From positions 7,192,001-7,256,000 of the forward strand of contig NW_023503555.1 of the NCBI RefSeq assembly GCF_014529535.1: a stretch of DNA of 64,000 nt, in the 5' to 3' direction. The translations under genes and the position numbers were made by a program. The DNA comes from Bradysia coprophila (Eukaryota > Arthropoda > Insecta > Diptera > Sciaridae). Under the pieces are notes generated by a model that saw only the letters and a program-made list of their open reading frames with translations, did not search any database and was not told where the DNA came from. Of the stretch, positions 53,311-64,000 are shown piece by piece; positions within the stretch are counted from its first letter, which is position 1, and each line of letters begins with the position of its first letter.

Positions 53311-56300
53311 TATAAAACTATACCATTTCCGAAAAAAGGAATCAAAAAGAAGTTGTTTTGTAGATCAGTGTGACAGAAGTAGTGCGTAAATGGATTTCCA
53401 TGTATATATTCCTGCACTAGTGCGTGAATGTGACAGTCTGAGATTCCACAGTCAAACACAAAATTGTGTTCCTAACTTGTCCCCACGTTGAAACTTTTGT
53501 TACTATCGACTTCCACATTTTCGCATCTTTTGTGCAAAATTTCGATTTGGGAACATGTCAGGCAAATAGCTATTGTCGCACTAGTGCGAAAAAGACATCA
53601 ACTTTGATATCAAAATGACGTCCGAAAAACTGTAGTACAAAGAAAATTCGTCGTAAAACTCTCAAATCTTGACAGAATTCGATCACACGATTAAAACACC
53701 AAGAAGTTAATGATGTGTATCAACGGACTAACTCTACAGATGCACAAATTCTCTTATCTTTGTGTGTATGAATTAAATTTTTCTGTTTTTTTTTTTCTGC
53801 TGCAATTTTAATGCAAAATACATGCAATTTATTAGAGACTCTTATAATATTCGACCATTATGCTTAGTACATTACAAATTATGCTGCAGTTTTTTTTACA
53901 CAGACTTAATTCTAAAGAATTTTTTTCATTTTTTTTGTTTTTACTTAATCAAATTAATTTTACAAATATTTTCAATTTCTTTTTTTTAAATTAATTATGT
54001 TTCCAAGACCAGCTTGATGTTATTTTCTATAATAATCATATTCAATAAGTAAAATAAATTTTCTTTTTTCATAATTTATCTTTTCCTTTTTTCAAGAAGA
54101 AAAGGAAAATAAATTTAACAAAAAATTTTTTGTTGCTTTGGTGTAGTAATTACAAGTGGGAAATTTTTGTTTATTTTTATTTTTTCTCTTAATTTATTTA
54201 CGAATACAGTTAAAGTAATCAGCACGTTTGTCACACAGACAAACCAAATACACACAAACATACGCACTCACACACTCCCACAACGAATTAAATTTCGTTC
54301 ACACAAATCATACAAGATGTCGACAGTTGTATAATAACATAATAACCTCCGCCACGATTTTTTTCAGTACTTCATTCTTTGCGCTCAATTTTTTCACTCT
54401 GGTATCTATGCAACGTCATAGCAGTGAAGTTGGTTCACAAATAAATAGAGAGCTGAATTTAGTAATTTTATGAAGATATGTACTAGAAATGTAATAGAAT
54501 CTTGAGAATTACATTTGAGCTTGTTTCCTAACAGCATTTCTCTATACGTATACAAACGTGACATTACACAAAACCTAGCATCGATTTCTGTAAAATATCC
54601 AATGTCCTTTAAGTTAAGGACCCAAAGTCTATGGATGTGCCATAGAGTTAACGCCTTCGGGCATTTACTCTGTTTATCTCTCCATTTACTTTTTATACAA
54701 TTAAAACTCCGTCTCTTTTCTATTGTTTGAACTTTCACGAAAATGTCTTAAGTGCGCGTTGTCTTTACTGTAGGTACACATAGCAACGGGAAGGGAACCA
54801 AGATTCAAATTATACTTTTGTTAAACTGTCAAACGTGACAGAATAACGAAATGAACATTTGAATTTCGGTTCTCTTCGCGTCGCTTAAAAACACAGTCGA
54901 AAGTTATGACAGTCGTACATTTCCAACTTCTATAGGCTATAGAGCTATACTCGAGAGTTATCAATGCATTGAGTCGGAGGTTAGTAAGTCGCACATTACC
55001 GTTTGACATGTTTAGATTTTCCGTATATTTCAATAGTTTCCTTCCCTAAAAAGTGCAAAGTCTGCAGTGAAGAACTCATTTGGGAGAGGGTTAGTAAAAG
55101 TCTAAGTAACAGAAACATAGTAGCAATACCAGACTCTTAACATGTACTAGCAGTTGTACACAGATTTGTCTTTCATTCATAAAAAAACAATAGATGTTCG
55201 ACTGCTGATTACATGTCCGGAAACTGTTGCGTCTACTACATTCTATTCATTGTGAATGTGCTGGCGGAAATTTATGGGAACTTACAATTAATATGGAAAC
55301 ATAAATTTAGAAGTATTAACACTCTCCACAATAAGTGAGTCTTACTACTGCCAGCGGTAAGTAGGTTAAGATCGAATATCCTTCTCTTAACATTTGTAAT
55401 AATTTTAGTGGATTCATGGGAACATGGGAGCTTGTAGTAGAGCGATGAAGCTAGAATTGCCTCTGCGGCGACTAAAGCATTAAATATCAAAGTCTAATGT
55501 GTTATCCTTCTCGAACCAAAAGAAAACAAAGCAAAAAATGGAAAGAAATTCTGATTAAACAACGGAAGTGCGAGAAGTTCAGTGTGTTCATGTATATGGA
55601 ATTGCTAGTATATATGGTAGAAGGACAGAAGAACATCGTAAGGACCAAACTCTTCCAGCCCATTAACATTCATGTGATAGAGGAAGAGACGGAGATGCAC
55701 CAAGGCTGGTGTTTTGATTCATGTTGCCATCCAATTTATTTCAGAAATTCTGTTCAAACGTTCCCGCCAATTTTTAGTTCGCTCACATAAAATTAAATTT
55801 AAATTCAGAGGAAACTATTTTCAATGTTTGCAACAAACACGTCGTGTGCACAGCACATACACTTTTCTTATTCGAATTCACTCTTTAAACATTTTTATCA
55901 ACTAAATTTTTCGTTTCTCGTCGAGTATAATGGTGGATGAGTAATTAAATTTTCTATCATAAGCATGCAAGTAGTATGATCCATGGCTCGATGATAATAA
56001 TGATGTGTACATCAAGATTAAATGTATGGGACCTTTGGGCTTCAAATTTTTCATTTTTAGTATTTCTCTGTTGAATCGGTATACCTAGCATTTTTAAGTT
56101 GATAGAAGCACACAGTATGCCTGCTAGTAACATCGAACAAGAAGACGACCATTTTGTACCCAAGATAAGCGTGAAAAAAATAGGAACAGCGATTTTCTAC
56201 TAGGTGACATTCACGTTTTCAAACAGCTCTACCACTTAACAGTTACTTCGGAGAGAGGTAAGTCATACCTCGTTGAACTCGAAATGAAGTTAGGATTCCA

Positions 56301-57675
56301 ACAGTACCATACTTTTCAGAAATTCAGGTGCATTGAATTTAACCTCCATAGAAAAACCGACCCTTAATTGACTTGCAGTCCGATCAACTACGACATCAAT
56401 GATGGAGTTATGCATTCAAAAGATCTCCGTATGGGGGATTTACCATTTTTCGTTTAAAATTCCTTATCCGATCTCCTGAAGATTCACCTAATATTTGAGA
56501 ATGCGACCACCTGTTAAGATATTAGTGGTATACAAATTTGAAGTAATATTAGTTGCCTTCCTTTGCTGATAGGTTTTCAGAAAATGTGATGCGTAACAAC
56601 ACCGGAAAGGCAATTGCCGTCACTCTTATCACTCTTAAAAAAATTAATTTCGGGGCAATTACTCAAAGGAGCTGCTCGCAGAACAAAGAATTGCAAAGAA
56701 GTGACATGTGGGAAAAAGAGTTCTAAAAGAGTTGTTCGGGTACGAAAACAATAAAACATTATCTCGTTTATGTTACCACGATACTGCATTATTCCCATTC
56801 CCAAAGATGCTTGCAGATAATATTTGTATATTCATCGTCCAATCCACGGCACCTACCATAGAGTCTATACATGGTGATGTATACACACAACGGATGCAGT
56901 AAATTGTTTGCCAAGATCTTTGCGGTTTTTCGGATTTTTTTTTAAGTTAATTGAGCACCATCAACCTCAAATGATCAATACATTTTAATTGCTCGAATGA
57001 ATGTTTCTTTCCGTTTTTTTCTTCTTTTCTTTAAATGCTAGGTATACCGATGGAGTTATCATCTTCACAGATTTTATTCTACTGCAATCATTTCAGTGAC
57101 AAAAAATATATTTTTTTCGTAAAACTTTGTCTTAAAAAAAATCTTTTTGCTAATTAATTCTGACAAAAATAAATAAATTTTCTTACGTTTTGATTTTATT
57201 ACAGGATACACAAATTTCACATTTTATTTCTCTGTTTCTTTTTCACTTAATTAAAACACACTTATTGTCTACTCCTCTTTAAAAAAAACATTTTAGACAT
57301 CTCGTTTAACCTTTTAGAAACGGCACTCGTATCGCGATCTAACCATTATGCATCTATTACTTCTTTCTAGCTCAACATTCCTTTATACAAAATCTTTTAC
57401 TTCATTTGTTTTAACATAATAAAATCCGGACACCATAGCCGTGTCATCGCTTATTTGCCGATGATAAGCCGTTTCTAAAAGGCTCAACATATTGCACAAT
57501 TACACTTCGTTCATTTCCTTCAATAAATATTAAATTAGTCTCATCATCATTGGGCAGAATAATTTAACTAAAAAAAGATTCCGAATCTCTCGTACGAAAC
57601 AAATAACTTAAAAAACATTATCCTCCTACCTCTCTCGCTCCTTTATTCATCCCGTCCACCTTACATCTGAAAACA
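53311..57675. other. AT-rich gene-free stretch before the 3' end of SNRK
   Basis: Long T- and A-rich tracts dominate 53770-54200 and 56930-57300. Open frames at 54228-54473, 55497-55790 and 55957-56163 match nothing I recognise and have no coding-like neighbours. The last kilobase probably includes the SNRK 3' untranslated region on the minus strand, with a TTTATT (AATAAA on the minus strand) at about 57642. Confidence 0.45.
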
Positions 57676-60600
57676 TCAACACTGGCTGCTGCACAGCGAC
57701 GAATCACCCAAATGACGATGCAGTGGCGACGACGATCGGGCTATGCATCCTTTGGCGGGTTTCTTTTTCGTTGTTGCATTCAATGTCAACAGAACATTGG
57801 ACTGTGTCTGGCCATTGTTTTGATTGATGTCACTGTCACTGCCCAGTATGCGAGAGCCTAAACAGTTGCGGAGTATTCGGGATTTGTCGGTAAAGATTGC
57901 TGAATGACGATCGGTGGTAGCTGTTTGCATGTGTGGCTGTTGCACTTTGTCGCGTACAATTGAACTGCATGATTGGGCTTTGTAGAGACGGCCGCGTTGA
58001 AATATACCGGGTATTGGAATGCACAATTTTTTGTGAACCTTTAAAGGGAATTTACGTTGAATTATGATTGTTTGGATGGGTTTCAGATGACAGCAATTTA
58101 GTAATTTTGTGGAAAATTGTCGAAAATTCTTACAAATGTTTGGAATTCCAAAATTCAAGAATTTTCAAGAATTTAAGTTCTTGAAATTCTTGAGAATTTT
58201 ATAAAATTCCGAAATTCTTGAAAATTCCCAGAGCTCTTGCAAATTACGGAAATTCTTGAAAATACTAGGAATATCAAAAATTTTGATTCAAAATTCGAGA
58301 ATTTTCAAAGAATTTAATTTCTTAAAATTCTAGAAATTCTTGAAAAAGCCCCTAAATTCAATTGAGTGAAGTACCATGACACTATGATGAAGGACGCAAA
58401 CAATTTTTTATTCGAAGGAAGGTTCACGAATACAAATTGTGCATGGGAAAAATGCGACGAATTGCAGATCTACTCCCCTTACGTATATAAAGATGAACGG
58501 AGAAGATGTATATACGCTTCTGCCCCAGAGACAGTGATATGTCTCTAATAATTGATGCTTGTTGTAATAAATATTGGTCAGGAACACAATCATAACGTGA
58601 TCAGACATTGATTGTAACCAGCAATAGAGTCGTGTCACTACCAGAATAATTTTTTCAAGGGCTTCCCATGCCCCATTAATTGCTAAACACTGAACAAAGT
58701 ACTCGGCATAGTTCTAAATTTTAGTCAATAGGATGGTAGGACGGATGGTAGATTTTAGATTACAAACTGAAAGTCATAACATACAATGGATGTGTTCTTT
58801 TCATTGAAACGAACAAAGAACTTAAGGGATCTTTCATCAATTACGCACCGAAGGGATGGTATTTAGTGTGAAACTCTTGAGTCGAATGGAAGTTCTTCAT
58901 ACCTTCAGTGGCTACCTTAATAACATGTTCGAAAGACAGCAGAAGTAAAAATGGAGGTTTGAAAGACAGATTAGTGTTGATGAGTGATGCACTTCTTCAT
59001 TTAGCACAATTAAAGGGATGTGTCACAAGTGTACTGACTAAAAAGCCTTTATAACAGGCTAAGATGCACTTCTCCTAATGGAGGTTTAAGTGGAAGCAGA
59101 TTCAGGTCAACTTCTTTTTCTACATTTACCTGACCTAAACTGTGCTTTCGGGTCAGCCTGGTTTTTGACCGCGTCTTATCTAGGTCGCCCTATTCCTAAC
59201 CTAATCAAAATGTAATAAATGAACTCGCCCCGACAGCGTTACGAAGATTGAGTGATTCTAAGGCCGTTTACAGAATGGCTACTTGAATGGCATGGATGTC
59301 CTAAATTTTCTGTTTTGTGACAACATTATGAGTTCAAAACAGCAAGTGATTTTGATGACAATAAATGTGAAAATAGTTTGATGAGGGAATGTTGCGCAAA
59401 TGCATAATGGGATGTTGTAAGACCCGACGTGAACTTGAAACAGACGATCTGAAAAGATTCCGGTCATGTTAGGGTTTCTCATTAAAATCACCTGAACCTG
59501 ACCTGATTGACCTGACGTAACCTGATTTAACCTGACTTGACTTGAGGTAATTTTAATTAGGAACTAAAGTGTAAAACGGGAAAATTTTACATAAAAAATC
59601 AGGTAACCTAAGTCAGGTCAGATTAATATTTTTCGGGTCGAATCAGATTTCAGGTTAGTTCAGGTTAAAATTAAACCAATTAGGTTCAGGTAACCTGGAT
59701 TCAGGTTCAAAACAACCTGTCCTGATTCCGAGCCTTAAGGGGTGTATAAGTAGATCGACCAATTATTTGCTAATTATCCGCCTCGTATCTGCAATGGCTT
59801 ATAATTTTCAACTTTTACAAGTCGTCCCACAATACATTCGCTCAACATTCCCAATTTTACACCACTAATAAAGAACATTGAGTAAAAAATACGATTTGGG
59901 TTACGTTCACAAGCAATTGGACTGGATTGGGTGGTACAATGGGGGTTTTACCTTTTCATTTCCTACTGCACTGTGTTCAATTTCAACTCAAAGTTAAATT
60001 CTTTTGTGGTGTGAGCAAGCCACCTGTTGAATTTTATCGATTTAACATTAAAAACTATAATTTCGAACAAAACATGGGCAATGTGTGCATCTAGTAGAGA
60101 GCCTGGGTGATCCAATGCAAAAATAATTTTTTGCTAATAGGAAGAAGCTTTGGCGTACTGGTGTATGTCTAGTGCAACATACTTAAGTTAAGTGACAGAG
60201 ACGCTTCAGAAGCATCGACAGTTCGTCCGATAGTAAAGAATGAAAGGAGAATTTGTAATTTTACCTGAAAATATCGTCCCAGCATCTTCAATTTCTTCGT
60301 AGCCGATGAGTTCTTAGCTTCAGTGACTTTCAGAGCTTTTGCCAATTCAACACCCAGCGCTATTTCCACTTCTTCGTCAGATGCTTGCGGCGGTATCCGA
60401 GAACCGTCAACATTGTCACTTTTCCGAAAACCGAAGCTCAGCAACCGTGCACTGAAACCCTTTCGATTATTGCCACCGCCACCTGCCACCTTTTCATTTG
60501 TGTTTTTAGACGCTATCGCCTGCTGTGCATTATGCGCCGTGGTCAATGGAATTTGTATTTCCGATTCCTGGACTTCAGTGATTCGGTTGAGTGATTGACT

Positions 60601-61876
60601 TTCTCGTAGCCTTGTCTCACCGGCTCTGCGACGACCAGCTCGATGTCGTTTGAATCCAACCGTCTGGCCGCTTTTTTGTCGACCATTCGATGTGCCACCG
60701 GTGTGACGATGTGAATTTTGATCTTGAGCTGATGTTGGATTTTCAACGATATTGGCATGCTGTACTATTGTACCGGATTGTGATGTACCCGCCGATGCTG
60801 AGCCAGGATCTTGTGAGTCACTGGAATCATCATGAGAGTCACGCCGCTGCGATTGTATTGGATTTGTTGTTGATTCGACCATTTTGTGTGCGCGCTTCTT
60901 GCGATTCTCTCTGCGAAAAATCAATTGAAAAGATGTTCAGATGTTTAGGCTAATTTCACACGTCACACAAAACTTACTCATCGTCGGAAGCGTCTGAACT
61001 GCTGCAAGAGGCCGTTCTTGTTTTGTGGAACTTTGAACGACGCTGTGTGGTTGAATTATGACTTTGGGCTCTGTTGCTGAGATAGTGATTTTGTCGAGCG
61101 ACCGGTCGTGGTGTATTGGTTGCACTGCTACAATCCGATGATCCAACATCAGTTCCCTCTTCAAATATTTCGTTAAGACAATTTGCACCAGGCAAAATTG
61201 TGTTGGCTCGGGTCGGCGAAGGCATTGTTTTGTATTGTTTCGGAACTGGGGCTGGATTATATGTTTGGCTGTTGATTGGAATTGTAATGGTTGCCGAATC
61301 GGTCAAGAACTTTGTGGATGAAATGTTGTCCATAGGACCGGTAATATCAACCGGATCCACTGAATGCGAACGTTCAGAATGGGCTGTTTTGTTGGCTAAT
61401 GTCCGATTAACGTCACCGGTGCGTAGATCACCCGGTCGCCTTAACAGTCCCAATTTCTCTTTCGGATCACTTGACACTAATGTTACACCCGACAAACCAT
61501 CGAAACAGCCTTTCGGTGGCACAGCAGCCTCTTTTTTTAACCGTTCAGTCTCAGCAATTCTATCCTGTACTGTTATGTTGATGCGACCTTCGGATCGGGA
61601 ACCTCTCCGATTGAACGAAACATTTTCCTCGTCCACTTCCTCTTCCTCATCGTCGATCTCTTCTTGGACGATGCTGCACTTTCGTATACGGCCAGTCTGT
61701 GTGTGAACATGCTCATATGAAAAGCTGTGTGATATATGTGTTAAGCATCGATCAATTTTACCTGAGTTCCATCGGTGCCTGGTGTTCGTGGTACGCACAG
61801 ATGGCCAACGTTCTGTTGCAGGACGTATTCTATTTGGTTTGGTTTGTTCTCATTTTCTTTTGATTTCGGGATCAGT
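57676..61876 (-). CDS. SNRK: SNF-related serine/threonine kinase SNRK, C-terminal exons only
   Basis: Four exons on the minus strand join in phase: 61876-61762, 61696-60978, 60910-60265 and 58038-57676. They encode about 614 residues of C-terminal tail. The diagnostic block TASCSSSDASDDE followed by ENRKKRAHK and QRRDSHDDSS corresponds to the CSSSETSDDDSE...RRDS region of vertebrate SNRK. An acidic cluster (DDEEEEVDEEN) follows the KCSIVQEE motif. The kinase domain and UBA-like region are not found in the window and must lie to the right of 64000. SNRK is an AMPK-related kinase activated by LKB1. The tail is low-complexity and rich in Ser, Asn and Thr. The final exon ends in a Ser/Cys-rich CSSQC. 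Its inclusion rests on phase and splice sites, so an alternative 3' end is possible. Confidence 0.75.
58137..58350. repeat. Low-complexity GAATTTTCAAGAATTT-type repeat in the SNRK intron
   Basis: Words such as AATTCTTGAAAATTC, CAAGAATTTTCAAG and AAATTCTTG recur on both strands with a loose period of 20-30 bp. It is partly self-complementary and lies just beyond the acceptor of the last SNRK exon. Confidence 0.65.
59095..59740. repeat. CCTGA/TCAGG-rich dispersed repeat, copy 3, in the SNRK intron
   Basis: Two dense blocks (59100-59180 and 59485-59735) hold ACCTGA and TCAGGTT words in both orientations. The second ends in GATTCCGAGCCTTAAGG, the reverse of the AAGGCTCGG border seen at 5118 and 10910. 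Confidence 0.55.
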
Positions 61877-64000
61877 CTAGTTGGTAAATCGAAGGAATGA
61901 AGGAAAATGATAATGAAAAATGATCTGAATTCGGTTTTGCTGGTCAGAATTAAAATTAGAAATAGTTAGTTAGTCAGATACAACATTCAGGGCCAATAGT
62001 TCCACATGTGAAGACTAGAAAGTTGAAATTGTTGTCTCATACGCCAGCATGTTGTCAGGGAACCCATATATCCTGTCTCTTTTTTTTGTCGAGCTTTTCG
62101 ACCCATTCTCCTTTCGCGGGCGAGATGGAATTTATTTATAGAACATAACTGATGTTGAGAAAAGTAATAGAATCAATCTTCCAATTATTTAATTCCACTA
62201 AAATAGGCTCGGGTGCAGAAACACTTTCGTCTTAACTCCATCAAAAAACTGAATTGAATTTAATTTAGCCGCAGCAGAGACAGGTCAATCGGGTTTTTTA
62301 TGTGAAGAGTTCCATGTAAAAGTCTTAGAATGAACCACACACAACTACGTTACCTTTCAGAAACGGGTAGTCATCTGTTGTCGACAATGATGACAAAAAT
62401 AAACAATAATCTCTGACCTGACCGCTGTTCTCTTATACAGCGAAAGTTATGGTAAAACTAAAGAAGTACAAGATTTGATATCACTAAGCACTGAGCAATA
62501 CTTAAAACAAACGAAGTCCTAGATTTAGTCATAACATAATGATACTCTTGCCGTTTATAAAAGGGTTACAATGTGACTTATCACCAGTCCAAACACAAAC
62601 AATTCTGCATTCTAGGATAGCAGTTCCGATCATTTTATTGGATATTGAAATGAGCTCCTTTAAGGACAGATAATAATTTCAGTTATGTGTCAGGTTGATG
62701 CATCCTATCGGGTCTAAATTTTTAAGTAAATTAAATACAGAAAAAATGGGACTCAAGTGATCTTGGAAGTGTTGTCGCAGCACATTTTTCTGCAGAAATG
62801 CAGATGTAATCTGATGGAGAAATGGAACATCAGCATGCTGGCGTGAAAGCAGCCACTTAAGTAATTCGTGCAATCAGAAACCTTTGTCAATTTTTATGAA
62901 CGAACTGAGTGGAACTGAGGTGGAACATATCCACATAAGCTAATGTCTAAATGGTGTGGCTGTACGATTTCTAAATGGGAAGTTGGATCTGGCGATGTGG
63001 ATTTGTTTCGTCATAAAAAACAAATATTTTTTGGATGGCAAGGCATCATCTCGCATAACATAGTCAGGCATGTTGCGTAAATTCGATGGCTATAAGTCTT
63101 TCAAATTTTTTTGTTTGTGTCACGTGATTCAGCACGAGAAACTGTGGAACGGAATTCTTTTCTAGAAGCTGGAAAACCGCTTTTTCTTAAAAGCTTTATT
63201 TTTTATTCGTATTCTAGATTTATGTCGTTCTTGCGGTAATGAGACAGAGTTTCCTTATAACTGATCGTTCCTTATTGATCTTTCAACTTTCAAGTTATGA
63301 AATCTCAGTAGTCAATATCTCATTATCCTCCGACTAAGCTGGTCAGAAGGTTTTAAAATTCAGCGTTAGTTATCTCAGTCGTTTCTAAAAATAAAGTAAA
63401 ATCCAAATGAGCCTAGGACTTGGAGGTGGATTGCGAATAAGTGATGATCGGTGGTCAAAAATTACACCCAGAATGAAAGACGACTGAGCATCAGGAAGTG
63501 AGTTAACACGAATGGTCATATATTGCTCAGTTAGTTATCAAAATTAAAAACATTGTTCAATGAAAGGCTGGTCAATCAATATTTGACTTTCTATTTTTCA
63601 AACAGAAAAACTATTTTCCAGGAAAAAAATTTGAATTTTTCATGCTCGGCCCCATTCGACAAAGAAAAAATTTCAAAATCGTAAAGCGAGCGAGACGATT
63701 TTTCCTGACACAGCGGGCCGCACAAAACATTTCCGAAAAGAAATTCGACTTCCTCATTTAAACCTAATTCAGCCACACCATTTTTATTGGTCTCAAGCTA
63801 ATGCTAATCCATCACCAGCGGTTTCAACTAAATTTTAATTACTCTTCCACCTACATACGTTTTAGGGTTTGAATTGTAAAATAAATATTTGCATGCAATA
63901 CAACAGGGACTAAAATAAGGATCTTTTTCGGTGTAGCCAGATCTTGTCAGGGGCCCATGTTTTTGCTCTGAAGGGGCCAAATTTTCATAAATCTGTCTAT
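61877..64000. other. Probable SNRK intron reaching the window edge
   Basis: No further SNRK exon or other gene is recognised on either strand. The open frames at 62679-62873 and 63591-63776 show no family resemblance. If the SNRK call is right, this is an intron at least 2.1 kb long. Confidence 0.5.

Noticed and set aside
54228-56163. Several 60-110 residue open frames
   Set aside because: No start context, domain, signal peptide with processing sites, or spliced continuation could be found; expected by chance in this length of DNA.
61116-61706. 196-residue plus-strand frame
   Set aside because: It is antisense to a SNRK exon that has recognisable SNRK motifs and good splice borders.
1-64000. 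Retroviral, LTR, Polinton or LINE protein domains
   Set aside because: No reverse transcriptase, integrase, capsid, envelope or transposase motifs were recognised in any frame; the mobile DNA seen is short and non-coding.

Overview
The window reads as nuclear DNA of an insect, most likely a nematoceran fly. The genes are small, split by introns often only 50-80 bp long with GT..AG borders, and embedded in AT-rich DNA full of short inverted-repeat elements. A fungus-gnat-like fly would fit, but that is a guess from texture, not a placement. No bacterial operons, CRISPR arrays, or retroviral or LTR elements are visible. Exon borders below were set by hand from splice sites and reading phase; no transcript data were available.

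Layout, left to right. 0-2.4 kb: a worn thioesterase-like relic and a long inverted-repeat element. 2.5-4.2 kb (-): a SET/MYND protein of SMYD4 type with a hydrophobic tail. 5.7-6.9 kb (-): a four-exon short-chain dehydrogenase of the HSD17B12 (very-long-chain 3-oxoacyl-CoA reductase) type. 8.7-12.7 kb (+): an eight-exon KIAA2013/DUF2152 membrane protein whose sixth intron carries an 18-bp minisatellite inside a small inverted-repeat element. 14.3-14.7 kb (+): an unrecognised two-exon, 113-residue, single-pass membrane protein.

17.4-20.9 kb (+): an intact six-exon gene that fuses a His/Pro/Ser-rich N-terminus (with a myristoylation-like start) and a SAM domain to a DHX8-like DEAH-box RNA helicase. 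From inside this gene to about 25.8 kb the sequence is repeated in tandem at 25.8-32.6 kb. The second copy holds a decapitated and internally deleted helicase pseudogene. Both units carry the same downstream relics: an odorant-receptor-like fragment, three tRNA-like sequences and inverted-repeat elements.

34.4-36.4 kb (+): mitochondrial malonyl-CoA synthetase (ACSF3). 36.7-38.8 kb (-): a type II membrane protein with a glycosyltransferase-like SRDLDS domain. 40.6-41.4 and 43.8-45.3 kb (-): two tandem Ly6/sleepless-like secreted, probably GPI-anchored proteins. The first exon and upstream flank of the second are duplicated at 52.0-53.3 kb. 47.9-50.4 kb: a complex repeat, a 50-bp satellite and a GC-rich 10-bp array. 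50.6-51.6 kb (+): an intronless seven-transmembrane receptor. 57.7-61.9 kb (-): the C-terminal exons of SNF-related kinase SNRK, whose kinase domain must lie beyond the right edge.

The genes do not form one pathway. The most unusual items are the SAM-DEAH helicase and its tandem decaying copy, the tail-anchored SMYD4-like protein, the unknown small membrane protein, and the orphan Ly6 signal-peptide exon.
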